From Arcuatula senhousia (lineage: Eukaryota; Mollusca; Bivalvia; Mytilida; Mytilidae): DNA of 64,000 nucleotides. Positions within the stretch are counted from its first letter, which is position 1. Every line of letters starts with the position of its first letter. The DNA lies in contig OZ020317.1 of the NCBI GenBank assembly GCA_963971305.1, forward strand, positions 10,372,001-10,436,000, written 5' to 3'. The position numbers were made by a program, and so were the translations under genes. This document shows positions 34,492 through 46,039 of the stretch, piece after piece. The notes under the pieces are model-generated. The model had not been told where the DNA came from, did no database searches, and worked only from the letters and a program-made list of their open reading frames with translations.

Positions 34492-36219
34492 TTAAATGTA
34501 CTTGAAGTTATTCTGCTCTCCTCTAGTAAATGCCAATGTTTTATGACAGATCGTTTTAATTGTTTTATTGATGGGTTGTATTTTGTTACAAATACTATAG
34601 CTCCTCCCTTTTTTTATTTCCTTATCTACTAATAAATCATTCCACTCGAAGTCTGCAGTATCTCTAAATATTGTGTCTATTTCATTGTTTTTATAATGTC
34701 TGCATAACAGATTATCTTTAAATGATTGCAATATCTCGTTTTTAATACGATCATCGCTCGTGTTTCTGATGTTTATCATTATTTCGCCTTTAATAAATCC
34801 TTTGAAAACGCTTTTAGGATGACAACTTTTTCTGTCTAAATATTGAAACGTTTCAGTCGGCTTTCTATATGTTTTGATATCTAAAATTCCTGACGTTAAG
34901 AATCTATTTCCTTTATAAACCTCTGTATCTAAAAATACGATTTTTTCTGTAGACATTTCATAGGTAAATTTAAGATATGGATGGGCTTTATTTGCTATAT
35001 CAAATAATGTTTGAAGTTCGAATTTACTGCCATTGAATATGATTATTCCATCATCTCTATATCTTCCGCAAAGAACTATTTTGTTTCTATATTGGAATTT
35101 GCTTAGTATGTTTTCAAAGATCTCAAACATTCTTATATCAGCTAATTCTGCAGAGGCTGCCCCGCCCATAGGCACTCCAAGTTTCTGTCTAAAGGTTCTT
35201 CCATTAAAAGTAAATTCGTTATTCTTTATAATTATATCAATAGCTTTAATGATATCATTGATAGGAGGTATAGGAAATGGATAACTGGTGATTAATAAAT
35301 CTTTTATTGCGTGTTTGGTAGAACTTATGATTTCTGAATAATCAAGATTTGTATACATATTGCTTGCATCAAACGTTGCTAATAAAATATCATTGTTCAG
35401 TTTAAGATTCTCAATTTTTCTTATAAAATCTTTTGTATCTCTTATATAGGTATTCTGTTTCTGTACTAGAGGTAGTAGGATTTTATCAATAAAGTGAGCT
35501 AGATTGTGTAAAGGGGTACCACATTATGCTACTATAGGTCTCCCTTGTATACCATGTTCTTTTACTTTCGAATGATCTTTTTCCATCTCTTGAAGTAAAT
35601 CTTTTGAAATCTTGTGGATTTTTGGCAAGAGGAAAAACTTTCCTAGTTTTTTGTTGTAAAGGTTTTTTCGTAGGAATCTGTGAGTGGTATTGTCAATATG
35701 CTTTCTTTCATGCCAAGTTTCTATAATGTCATGTAAAGCTTTAGTCGTTTTTTCGATCTCTGATTGATTTATTTCTTCATAATAAAGATTATTTTCTAAT
35801 TGTCTATGCCCCTCCTTAATATATTCGGATCTGTCAAGTATACAGAGAGTAGAGTTTTTGTCTGCTTTACGGATGATTATGTTTTTGTTCTGTTTAAGAT
35901 TTCGTAAAGCTTTGTGTTCATGTTCATTCATATTTGGCTTAACCGTTTCGATTTCCATTTTGCTTAATTCATATTTTGTAGCAAATATATAGTTCTCTAA
36001 AGCTTCAAACGAATCTATAGGGGTAAAACCCGTGTTTGTATAGAATGTATGTTTCGTTTCGGATTTGTTATCTCGAAATATATATTGACATCTCAGTTTT
36101 CTTGAAAACTCGTCAAAATCTTTCATTAATAGTGATCTGATATTTTTTATACCAGGTGTAGGTACAAATTTCACACCTTTTGAGAGAAGCAAATACTCAT
36201 CGTCTGTTAATTTAGCTTC
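34492..36219 (-). pseudogene. Penelope-like reverse transcriptase, left copy (decayed)
   Basis: Minus-strand coding from LTDDEYLLLSKGVKFVP to the catalytic core: DASNMYTNLDY (motif A), LGVPMGGAASA (motif B), RYRDDG (motif C), then LDTEVYKGN and YRKPTETFQYLDRKSCHP, in PLE order. It is broken by TAA at 35524-35526 (after GRPIVA), by a frameshift near the KEIKKG stretch that changes the last about 40 residues, and by loss of the N-terminus at 36219, where an oppositely oriented pseudo-LTR is joined. It is nearly identical to the plus-strand copy at 46040-47977. No GIY-YIG endonuclease is seen. Confidence 0.85.
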
Positions 36220-36440
36220 AGTATCATTGATAAGAGCATAAATAAGTGGGGACCGCTGACGATCCCCGCCACTTTAAAAATAAGGGGTGAAACACCAAAT
36301 GATAAAATAATCAAAAGTATAAAGAAAGTAAAAGACAAGAATATATATCTAATCAAATAAAAATTTGAAATTTATAGCGATCTTTAATATATAATATCAT
36401 ACAGTATTGACCTGAGTGGGTTTAGGTAACTTTTACTCAT
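36219..36440 (+). repeat. Inverted pseudo-LTR fragment with truncated hammerhead
   Basis: Plus-oriented piece starting inside the ribozyme (CAGTATCATTGATAAGAGC), so it lacks the cleavage site and the 5' strands of stems III and I. It keeps CTGACGA, CCCC/GGGG and GAAACACC, and ends ACTTTTACTCATACA. It abuts the 5'-truncated minus-strand reverse transcriptase, an inverted junction of the kind described for Penelope copies. Confidence 0.8.
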
Positions 36441-36454
36441 ACATGTATTGACGA

Positions 36455-37196
36455 AGCCTCGCTCAATATTGTTACCTCACTCGTGTATCATGTAAAATTG
36501 ATCCTCAGGCGCAGTACTTAAAAGATCAGACGAAGAAATAGAAAGAATATGTTAATCTCGAATCCTATGATTATCAAAGAATTGGAAGATATAATGAATT
36601 ATTATAGTCACAATAAAACTAAAAACATGGTGTAAAAGAGTTTAAAAAGCGGTCAGAATCTCATCTGGACATTTGCACCGGAAATCAAATAGCTACACCC
36701 TGACATTTGAAGTTTGTGAAATATTTTCTCATAGAACGTACAAGAGCATATGTCAACACATTGTCTTGACAATTAATGAAAGATGCAGTGGTTACTATTT
36801 ATCAAAACCCATTTAATCCCTCCCACAAAGTTGTAACAGGATAAAATCATACTAAAGTTAGAAAGTCAAAAGCAAATATGTGGAGGAATTTAAGTTTAAA
36901 TAAAAGAAAAGACAAAAAGGATATATTAAGCGAAGACCAAGATATTTTAGACCTTACCGAGAATTCAGATATTAATACCTTACCACGCGGATACGCCTTT
37001 TACGCTTTTACCGTTCCCCCGCATATACGCCTTTTACGCCTTTACCATTTCCCCGCAGATACGCTTTTCTACGCTTTGCATACTTATTTATTATAAACAT
37101 CAAATTACACTCAATTTTGTATTCAAATGCAATCGGCAAGTTGGCGGAATATAAATCAATAAATTAGTGTACTCTTACATTTGTTTAGGGGCGGTG
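36455..37196. other. Sequence between the left Penelope copy and the piggyBac gene
   Basis: Mostly unique. At 36986-37078 a unit of about 35 bp (GATACGCCTTTTACGC followed by TTTACC and a C-run) is repeated nearly three times, ending about 180 bp before the transposase start. It may belong to the piggyBac promoter or end. No TTAA-flanked CCC-type terminus could be fixed. Confidence 0.5.
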
Positions 37197-37259
37197 TCAC
37201 ACACTTAATTCATGAATATTCATTAGATTTTCACATGTCATCATCAGACGACAACAAAC

Positions 37260-40053
37260 ATGGCGGCACTCGAAAGCCGAAATGTTTGGGATGTTTGGAA
37301 TACTATTTTTCCTGATGAAGTACATGAAATTTTTCAACACGAGGATGCAGAGAGTGACCGGGAAAGTGACATCGATGTCCCGGTCGTTAGTGACGAAGAA
37401 GAAGAAAATAATGATGAAGAAAACATCGGTGATGACGAAGACATGAATGAGGTTCATTGGAGTGAGACTGGTGACGACGTGCCAGTTCGTCAATTTACCG
37501 CTGAAACAGGTCCACAGATTGAGTTAGGCGAGAATGTGTCAGAGAAAGAGTGTTTTCATACCTTTTTCACAGAGGAAAGTGTACACAGAATGGTTGAGGA
37601 AACCAACAATTACGCTCGTCGCCATGCAGACCCCAACTGGACAGAAACAGATTTTAATGAAATGTCTGCATATTTAGGTATGTGGTAATGCAATGTATAT
37701 ATTTGGACATATTTATTTTATAATAACATACAATGTGGTTATTTAAAATTAGATAATATTATGCACTCTTAGGAGTTTGATTTGGCATATTTGTTGTGTA
37801 ATTTTGAATTTATTCTACATGTGTACTCTCATGCATAATTTGTATCTCTGTACAAATAAATTTTAAAAAGAATATTACTCTTACATGTGTAGCTTGCAAA
37901 CACATACTCTACTTATGCATGTATTGATATACACACAAGATAATGTTCCTGAATACTCCCTTTTTTAACTGCATAATTATTTATTTTATTAATTATTTTT
38001 AGGCATTCTTATTCTGATGGGAATTGTCCAAGTACCAGATTATAAATTTCTATGGTCTACCAATAAATACTTAGCGAACGGTGGTGTAAAAGAGGTGATG
38101 ACTGTAAAGAGGTACGAGAAGCTTACTCAGTATCTTCATATCTGTGGCCATGAACCAGATCCTAATCCACAGAATAATCCTGACAAGCTTTGGAGAGTTA
38201 GGCCAGTGATGGATTCAGTCCTTGAAAGATGTAAAAATGCTAATGCTCCAAGAAAAAACCAAAGCATAGATGAGGCCATGATTCCATACAAAGGACGGTT
38301 TGCTGCGAAGCAATATGTACCATCAAAGCCACTGAAATGGGGAATCAAGGTGTGGATGAGATGTGACACTACTTCAGGTATTGACTGATGTACATTGTTA
38401 TTTTTTTATTTTCAAAATGTATAAATTACAGCTTAACTTTCACCTTGTTTTATCACTAGGTATCATTGTATTATTGTAGATGTACTGTATAAATTTGTAC
38501 TAAATCATGCATAATATATAAACACTAAAGCGTTATCTTATTTGCTATGAATTTCAATTTCAATTCAAATCAAATATTTTTAAAAGAAAAAATTCTCTGA
38601 AACATGTACATGTAATTCATGTCTGAAAAAAACAACACCTGTGTTAATGCAAATTTACCTACATTGCATGGTTTTGAACCTACTATGTATGCTTTTATTT
38701 AATTATCTTATTGTCTTGTAAGCCTTAAGTTTGAAACTTTAATTACATATTTATATTTCATAATTATTTCCTTTTAAAGGATACTGCCATGAATTTGATG
38801 TTTACCTTGGAAAGGGCTCCAACAACACAAATGGTAAAGGGCTTTCTTATAATGTTATAACTAAGCTTACAGAGGAGTTGAGAGGGAAATTCCATCACGT
38901 CTATTATGACAGTTTTATCACATCTGTACCTCTGGCACTGGATCTTCTACAGAATGGTGTTTACTCATGTGGTACCATAAGACAAAACCGTAAACAGTTC
39001 CCTGAAGATCTTAAAGCAAAGAACTTACCTGTGCGTCTAGAGCAGGGCCAGTATGTTGCAAAACAGTCTGGAAATTTGGTTGCAGTTGTTTGGATGGACA
39101 ACAGACATGTGACAGTGCTGTCTACAAATGAGTCTATAGACCAGGTATTTTAGCTTTTTTTTTATAAATAAAAACCTTTCTGATTGTACATCTAACTGTT
39201 TCAGTTAAGACGTCTTAATTTTTGGAACTCTTAAGTCTTATTAAAAACTCAATAAGAAATATGCACATACAAATTTTAAGTTATCTTTTTTCAAATAAAT
39301 GAATTTGAAATTTTCATGTTAATATAGGTAAAAAAAAATGTGAGATTATGAGAAGCGATACAATTATTTCATCCTTCAGTTCACAATTAAACTTGCAATA
39401 AAGCCAGTATTTCAATAAATAAAAATCTAGTATGCTACACCCTGTTATATCGATTATTTCCTGCTAATATTTTTAAATATGAAAAATAAGATCTTTATTC
39501 ATTTTAGTGTGACATGACAGAGAGACGCCAAAAGGATGGAACAAACCGCAGAATAACAAGACCCAGAATTGTAACAAACTATCAGCAAAATTTCCGTGGT
39601 GTGGATATTTGTGACCAGCTTAGATCAAAATATCCAGTGGGCAGAAGCTCAAAGAAGTGGTGGAAATTTCTTTTGAATTTCATGATCAATTTGTGTATTA
39701 TTAATGGGTTTACTTTCCATTGCCACTTTAATCAAAGTGAGAGAAGCAAGAAGCGCTTCACGCAGTTAGATTTCAGAATTAATCTCGTCGCCCAGCTCAT
39801 CAATGGATTTACATATCAACGAACAAGAATACCTACTCTTAATGTCTTTCCTATGCAAAATGGAAATCCTAATATTCATAAATGTGTTAGACTAAATAGA
39901 AAGAAGTCCACATGCAAATACTGTACTAAGCATGGAGAGAGAAAAAGGAAAGAGACAGTGTTTGGGTGTAAAAAATGTGATAAACACCTTTGTAGCATGG
40001 AATGCCACCGTAGGTTTCATGCTGTTGTGGGCATTACTGTTCTAGAGGAATAA
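37260..40053 (+). CDS. piggyBac-type transposase (PGBD4-like), intron-containing and apparently intact
   Basis: Four exons, 37260-37677, 38003-38377, 38780-39144 and 39508-40053, joined by GT-AG introns with matching phase, give 567 residues, the normal family length. The start is the ATG of MAALESRN, preceded by ACAAAC. Residues 25-70 are very acidic, as is usual at the N-terminus. The DDE/D-type catalytic aspartates are candidates D229 (NQSIDEAMIPYKGR), D308 (HVYYDSFITS) and D371 (VVWMDNRHV). The C-terminus (CKYCTKHG, GCKKCDKHLC, ECHRRFH) is the cysteine-rich zinc domain that binds the element ends. Known reaction: cut-and-paste transposition at TTAA. Three introns are uncommon for an active piggyBac and leave domestication open. 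No flanking terminal repeats were found. Confidence 0.88.
37678..38002 (+). other. Intron 1 of the piggyBac gene
   Basis: GTATGT donor and TATTTTTAG acceptor, phase 1, AT-rich. Removing it joins SAYL to GILILMGIV without changing the frame. Confidence 0.8.
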
Positions 40054-40059
40054 ATTATT

Positions 40060-40980
40060 TTGTGAAGAGCCAAATTTTCTTGTTTTTAACCTTAAACATA
40101 TTGTTTGAATAATACAAATATATGGAAACTTGGGTGTAGTCAACAAAAGAAAAGGTAAAATGATTTGTCAGATTATAATACACAACCCTATTAGTCTACT
40201 CTAAATGCTTGGTATACACACAATACATGAAGCAAAGGTGTCAGCATGATCTAGATTTCAATTTAAAAAAAGATAATGACTGTTTTCATGAACATCTTTC
40301 CACGTTTCATTGCTGTTTTCTGTGCGATAACTTTTAAAGTATGATATTTCAACAGTTTATTACATGTTCTTGAGATTTAACATTTTTTTTTGGACTGGGA
40401 TCAGACTCGTCTTTCATTGCTTTAGTGTTTTCCTGGTAAGTTTGAATTATCCCCCTTTGACCTTGTTTATCGTAACAACGCCGCCATTTTGTTGTCACTT
40501 GTATTTTGTGCAGACACTTGGCTTAATAAATTATACATTTTTTACAATAAATATCAAAGTCGATATTTATTTATTGGGTTTTGTATCGAATGAGTAATAT
40601 TCTGATGCTTGGTAACCAATCTGTTTGCATAGAAACACATTTACATGACATCGTCCGTAAGCTGACGGTAAAAATACCAGAAAAGACCGAGGATATTTCA
40701 ATCTTTATTTACATAATTTCAACAAAAATGAATAATTCTTACAAATATATTATTGACATGTGTTGTTTCAAGAAGAACAAGCTTGAGTTATCAACTGATG
40801 TAACGTAAGACGCCGGCAATTAAAATAACATAGTTCAATGTTGACTTCTGGCTAAGAGGTGCCCGACGTCAATCATCAATTAAATACTCCGCGGAAATAC
40901 GACGTCAACGTGAATATATCGTGAGGAGAACGTGAAAAACAAACAAAAAATTGAAAGGGGAAGTGTGTTAAAACACAAAA
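40060..40980. other. 3' region of the piggyBac gene and spacer
   Basis: No conserved coding sequence. 40480-40500 has a CGCCGCCATTTTG stretch and 40805-40925 is locally GC-richer. The minor ORFs of about 75 codons here show no family features. Confidence 0.4.
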
Positions 40981-40987
40981 TAAAGAA

Positions 40988-41569
40988 ATGGATCTAGAAA
41001 TGGAAGAAAACTTGACTCAAATCGATCTTAGAAACACTTCAATGGGCTTAAATGTTAAAAGTAAAGTGCTTGCTACAGCTAATGAGGATGAAATCCAGGA
41101 GATTGTTAAGAAAATTGAAGAGGTGTTTGAAAAGCGGCACCATGTTGCAACGCTATTATACAGTATAGAATCGTGCAAGCAAAGAAATGTTATGCCAAAG
41201 TTCATGAGTCTGAATCTTGAATTGTTTCCTTATTTTGGATCTAGTTCCACGAGAGATTATTTCATGGACAAACTTAAGCTTATCCGCAAGAAATTAAACG
41301 AAACAGCACTAAATGAATTAAAAACGGCATGTGAAGACCTAGTAGATATATCGACGAGCAAAGCAGAACATTTGAAAGAACAAATCATTGAAAAGCTAGA
41401 TAGTTCTAATTCAGCAGATAGGGAAAAGATATCAAAAGTGCAAGGAGAATTAATCGTACTGATTGAGAAATGGGACAAAAAGTACAATGACTACGTAACC
41501 GAATACAACCAGAAGATTGAAACTCCACTGCACGGTGTCCAACCCCCGTACAGTGCATTCCGGAAGTAG
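40988..41569 (+). pseudogene. Coiled-coil-like ORF, 3' end cut off by a DNA transposon
   Basis: 193 codons from ATG (MDLEMEENLTQIDLR). The protein is acidic and lysine-rich, predicted largely helical (EDEIQEIVKKIEEVFEKR; KTACEDLVDISTSKAEHLKE; SKVQGELIVLIEKWDKK), with a tyrosine/phenylalanine patch LNLELFPYFGSSS. I do not recognise the family. Only the first 181 codons are native: the last 12 and the stop come from the left end of the transposon at 41531. On the far side, 45689-45835 is open for another 48 codons (starting KPQEKAETIEG) in a frame shifted by one base. It ends about 200 bp before the plus-strand reverse transcriptase start, so it could be ORF1 of that Penelope-like element, or a host gene fragment. 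Confidence 0.6.
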
Positions 41570-41949
41570 TGCGGTCCGGAACTGGTATAATTACGGAATT
41601 GCAAAAAATGAAGTTTTTAAATGCACATTTTTCTAGCTAGATGGGAGTTTAATTGAAATTTTTTCAGTGGAGTTACTTCCTAAACACTAACGATTGATTA
41701 TATTAGACGCTGTAACATGCATCTTTTGATATATTTTTTAAATTCGAAAAACGCATTTTCATTTTACGAGTCCAAGGGAGAATATGAAGCAAAAACACGT
41801 ATTTTGACCTTCTTTATTAATTGGACATCGACAATTTAACACACCAAAATAAAGTTTGACCTTTTATGTCTTATTTTTTTTTAATTCTAAGCTTAATGGT
41901 TTGTTAATAAAAGCACTATAATTATTTGAAATCAAGCACTAATAATTTG

Positions 41950-42002
41950 ATACTGTACGGCCCGTTGCTTTTTATGAAAATCAAACTGTACGGCACGTTG
42001 CT
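41950..42002. repeat. Left subterminal repeats of the Transib-like element
   Basis: Two copies of ACTGTACGGCCCGTTGC (second with CGGCACG), about 33 bp apart. Three copies in opposite orientation lie at 45203-45275 (GCAACGGGCCGTACAGT and two variants), the same distance inside the other end. They are probably extra transposase binding sites. Confidence 0.75.
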
Positions 42003-42271
42003 AAAATAATGCGCATATTTTTCCTAATTCATTAACGTAAAAAACATATAAAACTATTGCGAGAGGTTATTTTAAAACCGGTTCAAGTAGTTACGCAGTA
42101 TTTTAAAGGGTAGAAGAGTTAAAGAAACTGCGCGAGAGAACGGTGTGACATGTAAACCTAATTATGAACGAGGTGTTTGACCGGGAACTGGAACTTTGAG
42201 GAGTTTGACAGTTCCAATCCATTTGATAGGTTCATACAATAATCACTGTCCCAGGTTATCAATGCTTCTTT

Positions 42272-42850
42272 TTAATTACCTCTTTTTAACCCTGGCTCTC
42301 TAAGTAAAATAGTACTCATATATATACCACAATGAATTGCACGCAACAAACCGTCTCTTCTACGTCTACTTATACATACTGACTTCAGTGTATTGAAAAT
42401 TTTGCAAATTGTTTTGTTTTGTTGCACCGTGGCCAGGACAGCGCCCAAAGGAAGGTTGTTCCAGTTTCGTATCGTTCGGGGAAAGAAAGTTTGTTGACGG
42501 ATTTGAAGACGAGACTGTTGAATTTGGTAGATGCGGGTCATGTGTCTAGTGAGCCGGTTTAGTTTAATAAGACGATCTTCATTGTTTTTCCTTAGATATT
42601 TTATAAAGCATTGTCCAGTGGTGTCTGTTTTGTGGTTTGCTAGGGATCTCAAGATCAGATCATAAATCATGTCACTTACGCTTGGTGTATTATGGGAGCG
42701 ACTATAGGCATGCATATACCTTGCAGTCCTGCGCTGCACTTCTTCCATATATTTTTTATGTCTTACTGTGTTAATGAATCCCACACGTACCAGACATACT
42801 CCACTTTATAAGGTTTAACTATTGATTTGTATGACTGCGTTTTTACCGGG
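42272..42850 (-). pseudogene. Non-LTR retrotransposon reverse transcriptase C-terminal remnant
   Basis: Minus-strand sequence with YKSIVKP near 42810-42840, then VQRRTARYM, FIKYLRKNNEDRL and TFFPRTIRNWNNLP near 42440-42480. This is the conserved end of CR1/Jockey-type polymerases. The catalytic part is absent. It is nested inside the Transib-like element, inserted about 740 bp from its left end. Confidence 0.8.
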
Positions 42851-43061
42851 TGGAACTGATATAAAAGCTACATGTAAATACGCAATAGTGTGATAGGCAA
42901 ATAATTTTATTGTTGATATTAAACCTACTAGAATGTCGTTAATGTAAAAAGGAAAGGACTGGGTACCAGTACAGAACCCTGAGGAACTCCTGACTTAATT
43001 GATACATTATTCTTTTATACCTGTACGGTTTTTGGTTGTGTTTGTTCTTTTGGTGGTTTTT

Positions 43062-44192
43062 AGCTCACCTTGCCGAAGGCAAAGTGAGCTTTTGCCATCA
43101 CTTGTCGTCCGTCGTCTGTCGTCCGTCGTTCAACTTTTCAAAAATCTTATTCTCTAAAACCGCTTTGTCAAATGTAATGAAACTTGGTAGGGTTGTTTTG
43201 TAGTATGTCCTCTACAGAACTATCGTTCGAAATTTTGATTCGACAAAAAACATGGCTGCCATGGCTAAAAATAGAACATAGGGGTAAATTGCAAATTACT
43301 CAAAAACCGTAACAGATATCAAAATTGTGGCATAGTTAAAAGTGATCAACACCTCAAGATCTACCCGCCCAAAAATTTTCAAGAAGATAAAATAACCCAA
43401 GTAGGAGTTATGATTGCCCTTTTTCTGGATTTTTTCAAATTTTTACTTATTTAGCCCTATATCTTGAAAACTATAAAAGATATTTCAAAAAAATTAAATT
43501 GCATATGACTAAGCAAGATCTACAAAAGTAGTAACAGAGTCAAAGTTGTAGGATCGTTCCTTTATGAGTTATACCCCTTGGATCGTAAAAATTGACTATT
43601 TTCACAGCTTTTAGTTCAACTTTTCAAAAATCTTTTTCTCTGAAACCGCTTGGCCAAATGAAATGAAACTTGGTAGGATTGTTCTGTAGTATGTGGTTTA
43701 CAATATAATCGTTCGAAATTTTGATTCAACAAAAAACATGGCCGCCATGGCTAAAATAGAACATAAGGGTTAATTGCAGTATTTTGCAAATTGCTCAAAA
43801 ATGGTATCAGATATTAAAATTCTGTTGGGTAATAATGATCAGCACATCAAGATCTACCGGCCCTGAAGTTTTTAAGAAGATTTGACAATGGTTGTAGGAG
43901 TATTGCCCTTTTTCTTGTTTTTCTTCTTCAAATTTTGCTCTTTTTAGACTTATATCTTGTAAACTATACAAGATATTTGAAATATTTAAATTGGATATGG
44001 TTAAGCACATAAAAAGCTAAAAATTATGTAATGGGATCAAAGTTGTAAGACCTTTCTTGATAGGAGTTGATTCCCTTAGAATATTAAAATTGATAATTCC
44101 ACAGAGTAGCAGTACTTTGTTAAATTATCCAGCTTTATAAGTATCATCGAATACAAGGTGAGCGATTCAAGCTCCTGGGAGCCTCTAGTTTT
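43062..44192 (+). repeat. Dispersed repeat family C, full copy
   Basis: Starts with a hairpin (AGCTCACCTTGCC / GGCAAAGTGAGCT, 43063-43091), then GTCGTCCGTCGTCTG runs. Two internal modules of about 480 bp begin TTCAACTTTTCAAAAATCTT (43130 and 43615) and carry the AACATGG-C-GCCATGGCTAAA box. The end is GTGAGCGATTCAAGCTCC and GGGAGCCTCTAG. Confidence 0.85.
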
Positions 44193-44254
44193 TCTATGTA
44201 CACCCAATCATAAACATTTAGATCCGAAAAACTATTCCAGTCGTACGTCCATAA

Positions 44255-44500
44255 ATAGAAATACAAACACTAAAACGGGTATAAAGGCTTAATTTGGCAA
44301 TGCTGTATAACGATATTTCAAGGAGTAACCTCTCATCAGCTGCATTCGAATCAACAAATTGAAAGACCAAAAAATCCAAAATGTGTTGAACGAAAAGTAC
44401 TTAAGACCAAAACGTTCGAACAGAGTGGGACAAATCCAGCACCGAGAATATCGACCATGTGCAGTACAAGGAAAGAAACCTGGTGTAATAAACAATCTTT
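44255..44500 (+). repeat. Dispersed repeat family E
   Basis: ATATTTCAAGGAGTAACCTC, GAACGAAAAGTACTTAAG and CAGTACAAGGAAAGAAACCT match the arms of the foldback at 62551-63430 and part of 29235-29345. Confidence 0.75.
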
Positions 44501-45688
44501 AATGTAACAACCGGAAATTTCAAAGACAAAAAATATATGGGAAGTTATCCCCCCCACAAAAGGTATTGTTCCTTTATAGTTGTTTGCTTTATTTTGCTTA
44601 ATTATAATATTTAATAATATTATACAGCCACAGTCAATGTCTACTATATCCTGAGCAAATGAGTGAGTGGGTTTGTGTTTTACCCTCAAGCAACGCTATA
44701 TAGTTTATTTATAGGCGATGGACACGAAAGTATGATAAAATGAACATGATGAGAAATTTGGGGTCAGCGGGAAACATGGGAAAAGTTAATTTTTAACAGA
44801 AAAGGAGAGAGGCGAAACACTTAAAGCTTATGTGGCGCACTAACTTGACGGTCCACAAAGGGGTATTTAACGTCATGAAGCGTGGCACTTTCCACACACG
44901 TTGGCCCACTATGATCAGCAGTCATGGTTTTCGTATTATACAAGCTGGACTCTGCTGTTAAGGGCATATTCATCTCTTCTGTCCGCACAAGACTAATTAC
45001 TTGTTTGTTGTCTTTATTTGACTGCTTGACAATATCTTACACTTAACGAGTTGGCTAGGAAACGTTAACTAGTAATAATTTTCAAAACAAAGTCTCTTTG
45101 ATCTGTTTGATTTAAAAACGTATTTAAAGTTAAGTCTACTACATGAGAAGAATACGGAATGGTTCGTTTAGATACTTTTCATCAGGTATCATGCGCAAAA
45201 AGGTGCAACGGGCCGTACAGTTCAAAGTGAGTACGCGCAACGAACCGTACAGTATCATTGCAACGGGCAGTACAGTGAAGAAAAAACTTTTATCTTTATT
45301 TTCTTTAAAAGCATGTTGTTTTGCCTCAAATCGTTGAATGATTTCCAAAACTATACTTATAAAGTTTCTTTTGATACCAAGAAGATAAATTAAATGTTTG
45401 TATAGTACCAAATATATATGAATTTTCTGTCGAGTTTTCTTATAAAATATTATGACCCTAATGCGTTTTCAAAAGTATACGACGAAGGATTAAGAATTGT
45501 TGTATTTGTGTATTTATTTATTTTACCAAAGGTTTCCTTTACACGAATCATAATCAAAAGGTATTTTTGAACAATTCAATTTATTCAAATTCAAGGTTTT
45601 CTTAGTCAACAATCAAATTTTCTTCCTTGTTTACCATTGAAAACCGCACTACTTCCGGAATGCACGGGGGTTGGACACCGTGCACTGA

Positions 45689-45835
45689 AAGCCACAGGAA
45701 AAAGCGGAAACTATAGAAGGGATTATAATAGCACAAGAAACAATCCATACAGAAGAAAGTGACTTATGTGTTCAAAAGAGTGAAAATCATCAAGCGTTAT
45801 GTAAAACTATTGAGCAAAAATTTGGAATTTTATAG
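45689..45835 (+). pseudogene. Displaced 3' end of the coiled-coil-like ORF
   Basis: 48 open codons (KPQEKAETIEG ... SENHQALCKTIEQ) and TAG directly after the transposon's right target duplication. The composition (Glu, Lys, Gln) resembles the upstream ORF. Joining needs one base less in the AAA run beside the target site, so a small indel after insertion, or a different true frame, is possible. Confidence 0.45.
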
Positions 45836-46039
45836 AATGGAATAAATATTGATTCATTTAAAATAGTTTGTTATCAATCAAATGTAAGTCATGCTGAAGG
45901 CTTCATAGCAGCCAATCAAATACAAAGATATAAATAGATTTATCATTAAAATAACGAAGCTCCGCCTTTTAGAGAAGCACATCTTATAAATTATAAACAC
46001 GATTGTTTGTTAAATCCATATTGAATATATTTGATTATC

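Larger units (their letters stand above)
32753..34571 (-). repeat. Three tandem pseudo-LTR units of the Penelope-like element
   Basis: Head-to-tail units begin at about 32757, 33370 and 33971 (spacing 613 and 601 bp). In minus orientation each unit runs from the reverse transcriptase C-terminal coding end (IKQLKRS region) through two related copies of that end, then a hammerhead ribozyme, to the terminus ACTTTTACTCATACA or a variant. Units 2 and 3 are nearly identical; unit 1 is slightly longer and more diverged. The 63-codon ORFs on the plus strand in each unit are antisense to the ribozyme and are not genes. Confidence 0.88.
41531..45682. mobile_element. Transib/RAG-like non-autonomous transposon, 4.15 kb
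   Basis: Left end 41531-41575 starts CACGGTGTCCAACCCCCGT. The right end 45643-45682 is its reverse complement and ends CACCGTG. The arms match over 40 bp, except that the left arm has 5 extra bases (ACAGT, 41550-41554). CACTG flanks both sides (41526-41530 and 45683-45687), a 5-bp target duplication. CAC-starting heptamers and 5-bp duplications are known features of Transib and RAG-like transposons. No transposase is present: the interior holds subterminal repeats, a retrotransposon relic and repeats C and E. Confidence 0.75.

Noticed and set aside
35033..35284. 83-codon ORF present at both 35033-35284 and 47113-47364
   Set aside because: Antisense of the reverse transcriptase catalytic region in both copies.
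41531..41575. Chapaev or CACTA assignment from the CAC terminus
   Set aside because: The flanking duplication is 5 bp; adjacent 3- or 4-bp duplications do not match on both sides.
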